Part shown: piece after piece, positions 21,173-32,477 of the stretch
Layout: each line of letters starts with the position of its first letter
Position numbering within the stretch: position 1 is the stretch's first letter
DNA from: Gracilaria vermiculophylla
Lineage: Eukaryota; Rhodophyta; Florideophyceae; Gracilariales; Gracilariaceae
Reading direction: 5' to 3'
NCBI GenBank assembly: GCA_019155205.2
Contig: JAHNZQ020000172.1
Span: forward strand, 2,568,442 to 2,632,441
Length of the DNA: 64,000 nucleotides
Notes under the pieces: generated by a model
What the model saw: only the letters and a program-made list of their open reading frames with translations
The model's database searches: none
Told to the model about the DNA's origin: nothing
Program-made: the position numbers and the translations under genes

Positions 21173-22034
21173 GATCAACACTTCTGCTGCATACTAGTTT
21201 TAGGTTACGAAGGGGGGTAGAGAATGAATGAAAGTTGAAATGCTCGGCGGCACTTTGGATGTCATTCAGATGCCCACGCCTTGTGAAATGCTTCATTTCA
21301 TAGGTCTGCAGTTTTCGTTGCAGACAAACGCCCAGGCGGAGGATGAAAACAAACTGCTTTAAATTTTGGTCTTGTTAGATGCGACCAAGTATGTTGTTTG
21401 TTTTGATGTCAATGAAAAAAAGAATGCTATATAAGCAAAAGAAAATAGGCTGTATTCTACATTGAAAAAGAAAAGAAAGAGGTTTTCTGAGAGCAGAGGT
21501 ATGGGGAATTTGTCGCGAAATTCTCGAGGAACAGAGAGATTCCAATCATATGGAACTTGTGAGACTCTTCTGCTACAGACATAAAGGTGAGCGTCAGCAC
21601 TCATCGCTACCAGGAATACCTTCGATGCTCGATAACGTAGGTGTTAATGTCGGGGAAACTGTGCTCACGGGTTCTCACGGGCGTCTATTTTAACCGCTAT
21701 AGGGTAGAGGGGTAATCCACAGCTAATCAGAAAATGTCCCCGGTCAATTTCTGCAACAAACAAGTAAATTTCTAAATTTCTGTCAACGTGGAGCCAGCCT
21801 GTGTGGCGCCCAGCAGGAATACAGATACGGCAGTCAGCCTAGCTCTACCCGGGCAATCTCAACAATAATGGTCGATCGCTCCAATTCCAGATTCACCATT
21901 GCACTTACACCTTCATCAGTGCTCGGAGGGCGCGTTTAGAATCCCTTGCGAACGTAAGACCTTTGAGGGCACGAACAGGTGCAGATCAAACTTGAAGAGA
22001 GCCGACGAACGTTTCAACAACCGCACCAATTCGA

Positions 22035-23138
22035 ATGCTGCGCACATCAATGCAATTCGCGCGACGCGCTCTTAGCAGCACCGCTGCGGAGTTGCCAGTG
22101 AAGAAGGTTGCCGTAACGGGGGCTGCGGGATCGATCGGCTATGCGTTGCTAATGCGGATCGCCTCCGGTCAAATGCTCGGACCAACCCAGCCGATTGAGC
22201 TGCAGCTGATCGAAACCGAGCCCGGCATGAAACCTTTAAAAGGCGTCGCGATGGAGATCATGGACGGTGCTTTCCCCCTCGTCCAAAAGGTGACGCAGAC
22301 ATCCGATCCACGGGTTGGATTTGGAGACGCGGAAATTGCGGTTCTTGTTGGGGGCAAACCCCGTGGTCCTGGCATGGAACGGGCGGATCTTATGAGCGCG
22401 AACGCCGCCATTTTCGCCGAGCAGGGGAAGGCAATCAACGAATCCGCGAGCAGGAATGTGTCTGTGCTAGTCGTTGCAAACCCTGCCAACACGAATGCGC
22501 TCGTTGCTTCAGCGCATGCGCCGGATATCGACCCCGCGAGGTTTATGGCGATGACTAGGCTGGATCACAATCGTGCGATTGCGCAGGTTGCTGGAAAGAC
22601 TGGCGCGATGGCCGGGGACGTCGAGAAGGTTGTTATTTGGGGTAATCACTCTGCAACACAATATCCCGATTTATCTAACGCGCTGGTGGAAGGGAAGCCA
22701 GCATTGGATGTAATCAACGATATGTCGTGGGTGCGAGAGGATTTTATTCCTCGCGTACAAAAACGCGGCGCAGAGATTATTGGTGCGAGTGGGCGAAGCT
22801 CGGCTAGTTCTGCAGCATCAGCCGCTATCGATCACGTGCACGACCTGTTCCTGGGCTCTGGAAACTCCTGGAAGAGTATGGCCATTGCATCTGATGGTTC
22901 TTACGGCATCGATTCGGGAATATGGTTCTCAGCGCCGTGCTTGTGCCCTGGCGATGGCACATACCAGCGCGTCCTGGATATACCTGCTCCGGACGAGTTT
23001 TCGGCCGCCATGATTGATGCTACGAGGAAAGAATTGTTGGAGGAACGAGATACTGTTCGGCACCTGTTACCAGGCACCGCTGCGACGCAGACGGCGACAA
23101 AGACGAGAAAGAAGCGAGCAAAGAAAGCGACGGCATGA
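22035..23138 (+). CDS. Malate dehydrogenase, type 2, with N-terminal presequence
   Basis: A 367-residue NAD(P)-dependent malate dehydrogenase. It has the Rossmann loop [12 protein letters not shown], the substrate Arg segment [14 protein letters not shown], the catalytic block [11 protein letters not shown] and the catalytic His motif [13 protein letters not shown]. After beta-2 it reads LQLIETEP, keeping an acidic residue that usually favours NAD over NADP. Residues 1-22 (basic, Ser/Ala-rich, no acids) look like a mitochondrial or plastid presequence, unusual for this normally cytosolic or plastid class. The C-terminus has a Lys/Arg-rich tail of about 15 residues. The two-Cys regulatory extensions of plant NADP-MDH were not seen. 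Single exon. Confidence 0.95.
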   Translation: MLRTSMQFARRALSSTAAELPVKKVAVTGAAGSIGYALLMRIASGQMLGPTQPIELQLIETEPGMKPLKGVAMEIMDGAFPLVQKVTQTSDPRVGFGDAEIAVLVGGKPRGPGMERADLMSANAAIFAEQGKAINESASRNVSVLVVANPANTNALVASAHAPDIDPARFMAMTRLDHNRAIAQVAGKTGAMAGDVEKVVIWGNHSATQYPDLSNALVEGKPALDVINDMSWVREDFIPRVQKRGAEIIGASGRSSASSAASAAIDHVHDLFLGSGNSWKSMAIASDGSYGIDSGIWFSAPCLCPGDGTYQRVLDIPAPDEFSAAMIDATRKELLEERDTVRHLLPGTAATQTATKTRKKRAKKATA

Positions 23139-23327
23139 ATTGGGGAAGATGAACTCAATTATCTTAGAAGTGAATAGTCTACATCACTCACGTAAAATCT
23201 TCGAGGTGCTCGCGGACTTCGATTTTGGCTATAGTCTAGATCATCTTGCTGTCAACCCGTGAGCGTACTCCGGGGGAGACCGTAATATTGGGTTTCCAAA
23301 AACATTAATGCAAGAGACATTGAGCTC

Positions 23328-24617
23328 TCACGCGAAACGGTTCATGACTCTAGTGTGAAATAGAGGATTAGTTTCGGCAGCTTCACGGGCGCGTTGCCAT
23401 TGATCTGGTTGCTCATTTGATGACTGGTTGACATCACTATACTTTGTAACCATAACCTTTCGCAACTTTGGCGCCTCTGTAATTTTGGAGGAGTACGCAT
23501 AAGCATTGCAACTGGAATCGAACAGGAATGGGGCAAAAGTGGAATCTCGGGCCTCTCGAATGGTCAGACGGTGATCGTAACCTCGTCTCCTCTTCATTTC
23601 CTTCTCTGCTCGAAGTTCAGCGGCCAGTTTTTCTTGATGTAGCTCACGCTGCTTTCGTCTCCACCTGGCAAACTTTCGGGCGGTCTTGCGACGATACATT
23701 TCGTCTGGCTTTCCAAGATACCTCTTTTTAACGTCGTCGCAGTTATCTTGAAGTTTGGGCGGAGCGATGCTTTGAGGTTGATGAAGAGTTGTTTTCCCTT
23801 CCGAGTAGAGAAGCCGACATCTGGTAATGTGCACCAGATAAGCATCGTCTTTTGTGATAAATGCCAAACAGACTGCGGGGAGCTGGTCCGCGTGCACGGT
23901 ACCAAGCGCGGGGGACGATGAACAATCGTGTTCCTGAGCAGCGCACTGTTCCCGAACTGCCTTGTGCGTCATGAACCGTCGGTGCGCTGAACGGCGCACA
24001 TCGTGAGGAATGCCGCACACGATAATTTGCATCACAGGCACCGCCGGCGGAGTTCGGACAAAATGGGCACGTTTAGCGAGCGACTCGAGCCATCGGTCGC
24101 GCCTCAAAGAGGCAAACAGCGCGTGCACGAGCTGTCCACTGCCCAGCTTCTGCGGCGCAGCTGTCGGCCGCGGTGATACCGGCGGGCGACGCTTCCAATC
24201 TTGGTAGGCTTCCGCGGCGTCCGAAAGGTACTGCGTGAGGGCAGGGAACGAGGCCCTGTCAAATGGGAGAGGGCTGACGCGGGGCGGAGTCGCAGCAGCG
24301 TGCGGGTCCGAGGCGGCGGCGCGCGCTTGGCGGGCTTGATGGAACGCGACGGCAGCGTGCGATTTGTAAGCTGCCAAGGCAGCGCGAAACGCGGGCTCCA
24401 TTCCCGCACGGCAGGCAGGTGACTCCGGCGTCGCAGGACGTTGGACGCGACTCTCACGCCGAAACTGTGCGCGACGACTTCGCGCTTCGAGGGCGGGCTG
24501 CTCCGGGTCGACGGCAGCGCGCGCGCGTCTTGAAGTAGCTCGGCGGGCGGCGGTTGCGAGCTGCGTAGCGCCTCCAACCGCCGCCGCTTCACAAAACATC
24601 GGCGCCGCGCACGCCAT
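23328..24617 (-). CDS. Unrecognised basic protein
   Basis: A 429-residue protein of unknown function. The first 100 residues are Ala/Arg-rich and may be an organelle targeting region. A better-structured middle contains PVMQIIVCGIPHDVRRSAHRR and an acidic/hydrophobic strand-like stretch LPAVCLAFITKDDAYLVHITRC. A highly basic helix follows (YRRKTARKFARWRRKQRE) and the end is polar. The basic helix suggests RNA or ribosome contact, which is inference only. The frame is open to a GTG at 24770; ATG 24617 is the first ATG and was chosen for that reason. Confidence 0.6.
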   Translation of the reverse strand: MACAAPMFCEAAAVGGATQLATAARRATSRRARAAVDPEQPALEARSRRAQFRRESRVQRPATPESPACRAGMEPAFRAALAAYKSHAAVAFHQARQARAAASDPHAAATPPRVSPLPFDRASFPALTQYLSDAAEAYQDWKRRPPVSPRPTAAPQKLGSGQLVHALFASLRRDRWLESLAKRAHFVRTPPAVPVMQIIVCGIPHDVRRSAHRRFMTHKAVREQCAAQEHDCSSSPALGTVHADQLPAVCLAFITKDDAYLVHITRCRLLYSEGKTTLHQPQSIAPPKLQDNCDDVKKRYLGKPDEMYRRKTARKFARWRRKQRELHQEKLAAELRAEKEMKRRRGYDHRLTIREARDSTFAPFLFDSSCNAYAYSSKITEAPKLRKVMVTKYSDVNQSSNEQPDQWQRAREAAETNPLFHTRVMNRFA

Positions 24618-26537
24618 TCCCGCGCCGCGCCTGCGCTGCTGGCCCGCGCCGCGCGCCCTCGCGGGCTGCGCCCATTGGGCGCGCCCATTCTGTTGGCGGG
24701 CGCTGAGCGTCGCAAACGCCGCAAGGAGCGGCGCTGATTGGCCACTTTCAGCGCACCGTGTTGTGCTCACGCTCTCTGGCTGTAAGCACAGCTCCGCTCA
24801 CGCTCGGAGGCGCAGCTTGGCCAGGCAGAGCTGCGGGACGCGTAGCGCCTCTGTTCTTCCCTAGCCACCCGCAGTAGTTCTCGCCGCAGTCGCAGTGGCT
24901 CACCAGTTCCACGTCCAGTGTCTTTGGACAGAGCTTTGTCATCAACGCGCAAGCCCACAAACTTACGCAGTTACCATGGGCGTGTGACGTGCCGCACGGC
25001 GATCTGTAACGGTTCCATCATTGAACGTCCAAGCCCACGCGCCCTAGACTCTCATCAGTTGTCACCAACAACGGCGAGTTTGTGATCAAGCGTTTTAGCT
25101 GCCCCTAACCGCTATTCTTCTTTTCGAGCAAAGAGAATGTCTCCCTGGTTGTCGGCCGTCCTGCAACGTGCTCACAGATCCTGTTGATCACGCGTTTGTG
25201 CATTCTGCCGAGCATCCACGCTGTAGTCCGCTATTGAAAACGAGTTCGCAGAATCTCGCAAAACTTGTCAACAACCTCGTTCGTCGGCGCCAATCATGCG
25301 CCTGCTTTTGTCGCAATCGTGCATTGCAAAACATCTGCGCGTTGAGCACCATACACCGGTCTGCCTCCGCGACAATCCGTGTTCTGCTGCCTGCCCGTAT
25401 TGTCTCCGCCTCATTTCGAAGCTCTGCAAGTTCTCTCGTACATCATAACTGACTCGAGTTCTGTCTCGCGCTATATCTACACGATACATATAATGTCCAT
25501 TGCTGACGCGGCCCCATTCTCCTGATACATACTGTGTCGTTCGCAAACAAATTATGTCTAGAGATGAACGCGTATTAGGATGCTACAGCACTTTAAACGG
25601 CACCCCCTTCCCCGCCTTCCCCACGGCGTACCCTTACATTCTCGAAGACCCCCTCTCATTTTTTTCCACACACATTTGTGTTTATGATTCAAGGTACACA
25701 ATACAGAACGGGCGAAGGAAAGGGAGCAAAGCACAGTATTCTGCAAGTCTTGGCTTTTTGACTCAATCAACGAACGGTTTCTTCCATGAATTTAAAGTAT
25801 CACTTCATACAGTATTGTTCATACAGAGAAGCAATTTAACTTCCATTACGGGACAGCCGTCTCTGTGCTTGAGATGGATCATCCGCTTTCACCAAAAACT
25901 CCGAGGCATGCCTCAGTCGCTGTCATAGCAAGCCGCTTGCCTCATGAAACGGTCGCTTGCGTTGTTCAAACGTTACATCTCCATTCTGCCCCGGAGAGTG
26001 CACGCGTTTCCCAGCAATGTTCAAGAGCCAAACTTCTGATCGTACAATGGCCCGCTCAGACAGTTTGCACCAGCAGCCGCACACATTATTGCTTGCCCTT
26101 ACATCATCGGTCCGAACGCCCTGCTCTCAGCAAACCTTTTCATTCTACATTCAACAGCATCAAACCATTCGTGTACATGCACACATTTTGACCCTCTTTG
26201 AGCCATATTGATGTCTGAAAACACCGCAAGTCACAGCGGGGAACGCATTTGGAATGTATATGGCCCGGTACAACAAGCGAAGCCAGGGACACAACAACAT
26301 TTCTATCTCAACCAGCGCTTCTGATTTCTCCCGCCTCCTATCTTTGGCCATTTTCACACCTCAACTTGTCAGTTGGTCAATGACTACGTTCAAGCTAAGG
26401 TCATCGAATCCCGGTGGGCTCTGTTTGTCAACAAGCGTGTCGCGGCAGGGCGGGACCAGACCCTACGCCTGTCGCTGAGCTCTATCCTGTGAATAACTTC
26501 ATTAACAATACTTCAAAACGACACACAAACGGAGAGA
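24618..26537. other. 1.9 kb intergenic, no gene recognised
   Basis: GC-rich at the left (promoter of the minus-strand gene), becoming moderate to the right. Open frames of up to 142 codons have no motif and most begin with non-ATG codons. The last few hundred bases probably include the leader of the gene at 26538. Confidence 0.4.
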
Positions 26538-26809
26538 ATGTCTGCTGATGAGAGCGCATACAAGAGCGATGATAATCTCCCACAGGTGTTCAGACTGCGC
26601 AGCCAAGGCACCTTCCTTGCGAAAAGCTCTGATTTTACACGTGACGCCGCGATTCTCCACACCACCGAGATTGAAGTCGACATTCAAGGAATGCACGACG
26701 GCCGTTTGGCGGGACGAGAGGGTTCCGCAGGAGTCGGGTTCGTTTCAGCAAAGACAAGACTGGATCGGATATTTCAAAAAGACTTTCAGACGAGAGGGTC
26801 GTCCTCTAA

Positions 26810-26842
<33 letters not shown>

Positions 26843-28079
26843 CCCCGCAGTTCAGTCGAAAGCCAAAGATTCGTCGAATTCTGAGTCAGGCAAGGAGAAA
26901 AGCACCCTTTTCACCGAAGCAGACCAATCTTCTGCTAGTAAGAAAACAGATGCGAATAGTAGCGGCGACAGACCCCCAACAAATATTGTTGCCCCGCCCC
27001 CCATCGAGGGCATGTACTTCCGTTCTCCGACGAGGCACGTAAAACTTATCAAGACCAGGCTTTCAGACCTGCCTGCAATTGTTCAAGATCAGGAACCTCA
27101 AATTCGCGGTGGAGTTGCTGTGTACAGGGTCTCTGACGACGTGAACCGTGCAAAGTACGGTGCGATGGTCGAGATAAACGCAGTTGACTACGTTAATCGG
27201 CTAAAAGGCACCGTTCGTGATCTTCAGCGTCAATTGAGCGTAGTCCAGGGAATTTTGGAACAAGAGAGAGAGAAGGGGCGCCAGACGAACAAAAATTTGA
27301 GAGGCTCAATCCGTATGGGCACATTTATGGGAAGAAGGTCAAAGGATCCCGAGAACAGGTCCTCAGACAAGAAGCGCTCACTAAAGGGTAGGAATAGTTC
27401 CAATGCCAGTGCAACTACAAGCAATACATCTTCTGCAAGGGGCTCTCCTAATTCAAGCATATCTGAACACAAGATCCCCGGCGTCCGTGCAAGGCCAAAC
27501 CCCCGTGCCGTTAACTTTCCGCGTGGGTTTGGATTTCATCCGGAACGGTTCAGAGATTCCAAACCACAGCGAGCAGAACAACTCGACAACACAATAGTTC
27601 CAACCAAGACAGATGAAGATGTATTTATCAGGGAAGACTGCGCTGATTCGAACGATGAAACGGTTTCACATGCAGTCAAAGATAATTCAAAGAATGCCAA
27701 TACGAGCGTTCCTGAAGACGCAAGTAAGATTATACTTCCTGGTGATGACGTCAATCAAACGCAATCCTCAGACCCCAATGCATCTACTGATTACACGAGA
27801 ACCTTCCATCCAAGGAAACCGCTTCAACAAGATCGGAGTGCTGCGCCAATGCCGGTCGTCGAAGCTCGTAGAGCCAGACGGGGTAGAGCCGGTCGAACTA
27901 AGAGTTTCTCCGAAGTCCCCACTGATGAAGTTCGAAAGGAATATTCTTACGATTTCCATCAAGAAAAGGTTTCAAGAGCGATGTCTATGCATCGTGAATC
28001 GAACGCTGAACCACCTCAGCCACCTCCTGCGTCAAAGAAAAGTAGAGGTGTACGTAGACTTTTTGGTCTCAAGTCCTGA
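26538..28079 (+). CDS. Unrecognised protein with polyproline tract and short coiled coil
   Basis: A 513-residue, largely disordered protein. A run of 12 prolines sits near residue 93-104. The only ordered-looking piece is at about 180-260, with GGVAVYRVSDDVNRAKYGAM and a helix INAVDYVNRLKGTVRDLQRQL leading into a short coiled coil. The rest is Ser/Asn/Arg-rich. It ends in a basic helix-like tail (KKSRGVRRLFGLKS) that could bind membrane or nucleic acid. The polyproline tract would suit an SH3, WW or profilin partner; this is inference. No family assigned. Confidence 0.75.
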
Positions 28080-28098
28080 TCTGTATGCAGTAAACGAA

Positions 28099-28104
28099 AA
28101 TAAA
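28099..28104 (+). terminator. Possible polyadenylation signal AATAAA
   Basis: AATAAA starts 20 bases after the stop of the polyproline protein. Position is plausible for a polyadenylation signal, but short A/T hexamers are common outside the GC-rich domain. Confidence 0.35.
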
Positions 28105-28315
28105 TTTTCGGCAAGAGGCTGTACATTGTGGGTTGTCATGAACAGATGTAACCAGGAGCAGAGTTATGGTCAACGCGATGATAAACATTTGTAGTGCGCC
28201 TTTTGAGAGTTCCAAATTTCTGAGCGCTAGCCCTCTTTTGGACTGACGGACTCAAAGAAACTCCTACTTCAGAAGACTAAAAACACTTCTTTGATCAGAA
28301 ATATGTACAAGAGAT

Positions 28316-30385
28316 TTATAGTATCGCCGGCCTTTCGCCTTCCTTGCCGGGGATCTCGGGCACCAGCATTCGTCGGAGAAAGGAGTTCGGATTCCTCATA
28401 AGTGTTTCATAGGAGTCCAACTCGGCGACTCTCCCGTCTACAAGTACAGCAACCCTGTCTGCCCGACGCAAAGAACTGGTTCGATGTGCGATAGTTAGAA
28501 CGACCATGTTAAGGTCTGTTGCAGCGTTCGTTAAAGCCTCGCCCACGTAACGCTCAGATTCTGCGTCCAGTGCAGCACTGTGTTCGTCTAACACGAGTAC
28601 CCGAGGCCGCCGTGCCAGGGCACGAGAAAGCGCAGTTCGAGCGCGCTGACCGCCAGACAGAGCTGATCCCCGTTCGCCCACTCTCGTATCATACTGCTGC
28701 GGAAGGGTCATGATCATGTCGTGGCTAGCAGCTGCCCTCGCTGCATCTTGCACCTCTTCCATACTTAATCTTTCCGGTAACGCATATCCGATGTTCTCCG
28801 CAACAGTACCGTCAAACAATACTGGCTCTTGAGAAACAACTGCAATCTGGTTCCGAAGCCAGGAGGTGTCGAGATCTGCGATGGGAATATTCCCAAGTTG
28901 AACCTCTCCCGAGGTAGGTTCGTATAGACGCGAAAGCAAGGCGCCTAACGTACTCTTTCCAGACCCGCTCCCTCCAGCTATTGCAAGTATTTCTCCAGGG
29001 CGGATTTCAAGATCAACTCCTCTAAGAATCGCTGTGTCTGGATGAGTTGGATATGAAAAATGCACATTGTTAAAACGGACGGTGGCATCATATCCCGGTT
29101 GCAAACCGTTCATGTTTGATATAGCTTTCTGTGGGGACGGTTGATCAAAACTATCTTCAGGAAGGCTCTGATCCGCAATAGTTGAAGATTTACCTTCCGG
29201 TGCTCGGTCGAGGATTTCAAATATACGGTAACCAGCACCGAGGGCCCGCAAGAGCTGACCATATGATGTGCCCATCGCTGAAACAGAAACTCCAAGGTTG
29301 ACGGCGTATATAGCAAAAGACGTTAGGGTTCCAATGGTCATCGGGTCAAGAGGGTTGACAACCATTCGCCCTCCAAACCATAAAACACCCACGAGAGACA
29401 TTTGAGCGGACAGCTGGACTGAACCTGCGTATAGTGCATCCGCCAATGCAACTTTCTTTGCAAGACCATACGTCTCATCTACTTGCTTTGCATATTTGTT
29501 AGACTCAAACCCTTCAGCACCGAACGTGCGGACCGTTCGAATCGCGCTCGTACGTTCCGCTGCGACCTGTGTAGCGGCTGCGAGCGCGTCGACAAGCTGG
29601 CGAGATAGCTTCCGAGCAGTACGACCAAACAGGAAGGCAAAGCCCATAATTGGCGGGATGGAACAAATAGTTACAAGGGAAAGTTTTGGCGACAAATACA
29701 GAATGAACGACAGCGACGACGCCGTAGTCACCCCGTTTCTGAGAATTTTGGCCAAGTTTTGTGTTAGAGTTCTCGATACGAGCGGGACATCCGAGGACAG
29801 GCGATTGACCAGCTCGCCTGATTGGCGCCTGTCAAAGAAGGCAGTTTCTTGCCGCAACATGGAATGAAACAGTGAGATACGGAGCTGGCGAGAAATTCTG
29901 GAGCCAGCGAGAGACATGGCTGCTACTCGAGTGGCTGATGCAATTGCAGAGACAGTGAACACGCCCCCCATGGCAAGCACCAAGGTGTCTAGGTCTGTGG
30001 ATCCCGAGCCGGTAACGGCATCCACAACTCTGCCCAGAGCGAACGGAAACAGCATCATCGACGACGCAGACACTAGCTGTGCCGATAAAGCAAAGCCGAT
30101 CAATCCTTTCTCAGGACGAGCAAGGCTAAGTAGACGTCTTATATGCAGGCGATGTTCATCATTATCTGACGGTGTTGAAGATGCATCGACATCCTTTGTG
30201 GCGGAATAAACTAGTCTCTGAAGGCGGGATATAAGTGATAGTGGTTTCGAGGATGCTGTAGATGACAACCTGCGGATTTGATAGTTAGTCGGAAGCCGTA
30301 GATTAGAGTGCAAAATATTCGGTGAGGGCCGGTGCGATGACTGAAGCACTAGTGCCGTCCGCAACGAAGAAACGAAGCGATGCAT
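28316..30385 (-). CDS. Mitochondrial ABCB half-transporter (MDL1/ABCB8/ABCB10-like)
   Basis: A 689-residue half ABC exporter. It has a basic Ser/Arg-rich N-terminus with IRRLSSTASS typical of a mitochondrial presequence, then a six-helix ABC membrane domain (about 100-390), then the nucleotide-binding domain. Walker A reads AGGSGSGKSTLG near residue 467. The signature is LSGGQRAR near 577. Walker B/D-loop reads VLVLDEHSAALD, with His-Ser in place of the common Ala/Pro-Thr-Ser. The membrane domain opens with LLSLARPEKGLIGFAL, as in MDL1/ABCB10 proteins, which sit in the inner membrane and are linked to peptide export and stress. ATG 30385 gives a good presequence; the frame continues to 30472. 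Confidence 0.93.
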   Translation of the reverse strand: MHRFVSSLRTALVLQSSHRPSPNILHSNLRLPTNYQIRRLSSTASSKPLSLISRLQRLVYSATKDVDASSTPSDNDEHRLHIRRLLSLARPEKGLIGFALSAQLVSASSMMLFPFALGRVVDAVTGSGSTDLDTLVLAMGGVFTVSAIASATRVAAMSLAGSRISRQLRISLFHSMLRQETAFFDRRQSGELVNRLSSDVPLVSRTLTQNLAKILRNGVTTASSLSFILYLSPKLSLVTICSIPPIMGFAFLFGRTARKLSRQLVDALAAATQVAAERTSAIRTVRTFGAEGFESNKYAKQVDETYGLAKKVALADALYAGSVQLSAQMSLVGVLWFGGRMVVNPLDPMTIGTLTSFAIYAVNLGVSVSAMGTSYGQLLRALGAGYRIFEILDRAPEGKSSTIADQSLPEDSFDQPSPQKAISNMNGLQPGYDATVRFNNVHFSYPTHPDTAILRGVDLEIRPGEILAIAGGSGSGKSTLGALLSRLYEPTSGEVQLGNIPIADLDTSWLRNQIAVVSQEPVLFDGTVAENIGYALPERLSMEEVQDAARAAASHDMIMTLPQQYDTRVGERGSALSGGQRARTALSRALARRPRVLVLDEHSAALDAESERYVGEALTNAATDLNMVVLTIAHRTSSLRRADRVAVLVDGRVAELDSYETLMRNPNSFLRRMLVPEIPGKEGERPAIL

Positions 30386-30665
30386 TCCAAAATGAGAAGG
30401 GAGAGTCAGGAAACCCGTGACTCGCTGGAAACAAAGGCTTTGATGGCATCGATCCAAGTAGAACAGCGTCAACCTGGGACGAGGAAAAAGGAAATGGGAT
30501 TTCTTGCATATGTTTACGATGCGGCGCTTATGTGATCAGACCCCTGAACACGTGCGTGCCACAAAACAAAATTATGGGCCAATTCGGTGACAGGCAGCGA
30601 GGGCTGAGCAACTTTCCGCTGTAGTTCAGCAGCGAGCACAAGCTCGGGACGCGTTTCAGACAAAA

Positions 30666-31751
30666 CTATTCGTGGTCGCGTGTCTGTTGCGACCGTGCCT
30701 CGGCTCGCATCCGTCTCAGACGCCGCTCCGCCGCTCTCCTCTGCGATGGCGTCAGCGATTTGCCATCATCACCGGAGGGATCGAAGTTATCGGTAGCATA
30801 CGGGTCAAGGTCGACATGCTCTCCTCCTTCCCTCGCTGCTTCAGAAAAGTCAAACGGCTTGCCCCACAGGTTGTCCTGATCCGAGTCGGCACCGTTCATT
30901 CTCCTTTCTCGCGCTCTTTCATTCTTTTCAATTCGTTCCAGCTGTTCCCTGTTTGTAAAGAAATCATTCGACGAGACGGCGTTTGGAGTTCTCTCCTCTA
31001 GAGGGTCTAAATAATCACTTTCTTTTGTCATCGTTTTAGACCTTGTGTGGTTGATGGCTCGTTGCCTTTCTGTTTGATTTTGTTCCTTCGCCCGACGTGA
31101 ACCACTGACCTGGGGCTGCATCGCCCGCCAATCCGTATTGCTTGAGCTGGATCGAGTTGCCCTTTCTGGGCGCTCGCGTCGTATAACGGGTAAAGGCGGA
31201 TGTGGTGGGATTTCTGTCAACAACCTGGGTTTCAATCGTAGCTGAGGGTGCAAGTCATGTTGCTCATCATCCAATGCGATGGAAGTGAAGTCCATGGTTA
31301 CGTCGCGTTCACGGTACACCTGGCGAAGATACGGTCCTTCCGGTCCTTCTAGTTCTGCCAGTACGATGCGCGCTTCGTTCCCAAGCGCACTGTCCATGTT
31401 TGTCGTGATAATGTGTGCAAAAGTATCTTTCGAAACCTTTGCGGCCCGTCGTTGCACAAACCACGTAGTTGCAACAACCGACCCCATAGCATAGGTGAGC
31501 CTGATTGCTCTAGACTTGATTCGGTTAATGGCTTGCCTGTAGATTGCCCACTGCGCGAAGACGAGAAACAGAGAATGTCCCAAGACTTTTTGCCTCTCCG
31601 CTACACCATATTCGTATGCCTTGCGTTCATCATCTGTGATTTGGCGCTTCCGCATGTGAGTCATCTGAGCTCTTCGCAGACGGTCGAATAACTCCCTGAA
31701 GGCGGGCGCCACCACTGCTTCTGGAGGGTCGTATTTAGTTGGTTGATTCAT
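30666..31751 (-). CDS. Two-helix membrane protein, OCIA-domain-like layout
   Basis: A 361-residue protein. The N-terminal third has ITDDERKAYEYGVAERQKVLG, two hydrophobic segments (about 60-75 and 88-105) and then FAHIITTNMDSALGNEARIVL. The order (ER-rich entry helix, two membrane hairpin helices, a closing amphipathic segment with a small-Leu-Gly signature) resembles the OCIA domain of OCIAD1/2 mitochondrial proteins. I cannot confirm this without a profile search. The remaining 220 residues are charged and disordered, rich in Arg and Asp. Function otherwise unknown. Its neighbour is a mitochondrial ABC transporter, but there is no operon to link them. Confidence 0.7.
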   Translation of the reverse strand: MNQPTKYDPPEAVVAPAFRELFDRLRRAQMTHMRKRQITDDERKAYEYGVAERQKVLGHSLFLVFAQWAIYRQAINRIKSRAIRLTYAMGSVVATTWFVQRRAAKVSKDTFAHIITTNMDSALGNEARIVLAELEGPEGPYLRQVYRERDVTMDFTSIALDDEQHDLHPQLRLKPRLLTEIPPHPPLPVIRRERPERATRSSSSNTDWRAMQPQVSGSRRAKEQNQTERQRAINHTRSKTMTKESDYLDPLEERTPNAVSSNDFFTNREQLERIEKNERARERRMNGADSDQDNLWGKPFDFSEAAREGGEHVDLDPYATDNFDPSGDDGKSLTPSQRRAAERRLRRMRAEARSQQTRDHE

Positions 31752-32477
31752 GGTACGGATTCAGCTCGGCGCCTCGCACCGCGCGAGAGGAGCGCTCACT
31801 CGGCTCGAACGGAAGTGGTGAAGAGGCACAGCGCTCAGAGTAGGAAGGTTCGGTGCACCCGGACGGCTGTTAATAGTTTGCGCGTCTTGGACCGATCTCA
31901 AAAGCGATGGGCGCGATGGTGATTTTGCATCACCAATTTCTGAGAAACAGAGCGAACATCACTGGTGCTGATGTCAGGTTGCACAGGCGGGTCGGTTGGC
32001 GTGCCTCGGATCGCGGACAGTCTGCGGTACTTGGGCGGCAATGACGACGCGCGATTCACGACGGAACGCAGAGTGCCAAATGTACGGGCTCGCGACGCCC
32101 AGTTTCACGTTGGCTTTGCGTGCACATTAAAATACAGACACCGTCGCCGCGTGCTACTGTGCAAGTGGCCGAACACCCAGCTCGATGGCGGCAGCGGGAG
32201 GCAATCCGCGCCCTGCACAATTCTCAGTGCCCCGTTACCTGGTTCTCTTTTTCCAACTTGTAGATGCACCAACAGCGCCTTGTTTACGGGGGGTCGTTTG
32301 ACGTGAAGGCTACACATTCGCGCCAACGTACACTCATCAACTCATTTAGCTCAACGTCGGCTCATATTCAGTTAATGTGCATAACATTTCAGTTTCGCAG
32401 CTAAGAAAATGAATGCAGCCCAGTCTAGGTTCCGCGCAGGGGGTTACACTGCCACTGTAGCTGTGCGTGCAAGCGGT
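31752..32477. other. Intergenic, no gene recognised
   Basis: The right half of a divergent/tail region between the two-helix protein (its promoter, left) and the FBPase stop (right). Small frames carry no motif. Confidence 0.4.

Larger units (their letters stand above)
19145..22034. other. 2.9 kb gene-poor region
   Basis: Moderate to AT-rich sequence with no recognised gene. It contains two small ATG frames listed separately (20341 and 20885). I found no tRNA, no tandem repeat and no exon chain that translates to a known family. Confidence 0.45.

Noticed and set aside
24618..24770. GTG-initiated N-terminal extension of the gene at 23328
   Set aside because: Nuclear genes start at ATG; the next ATG is at 24617 and the extra residues show no conservation that I can judge.
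26380..26430. tRNA-like TCGAATCCC near 26405
   Set aside because: Flanking bases do not pair as a T-stem and no upstream cloverleaf is visible.
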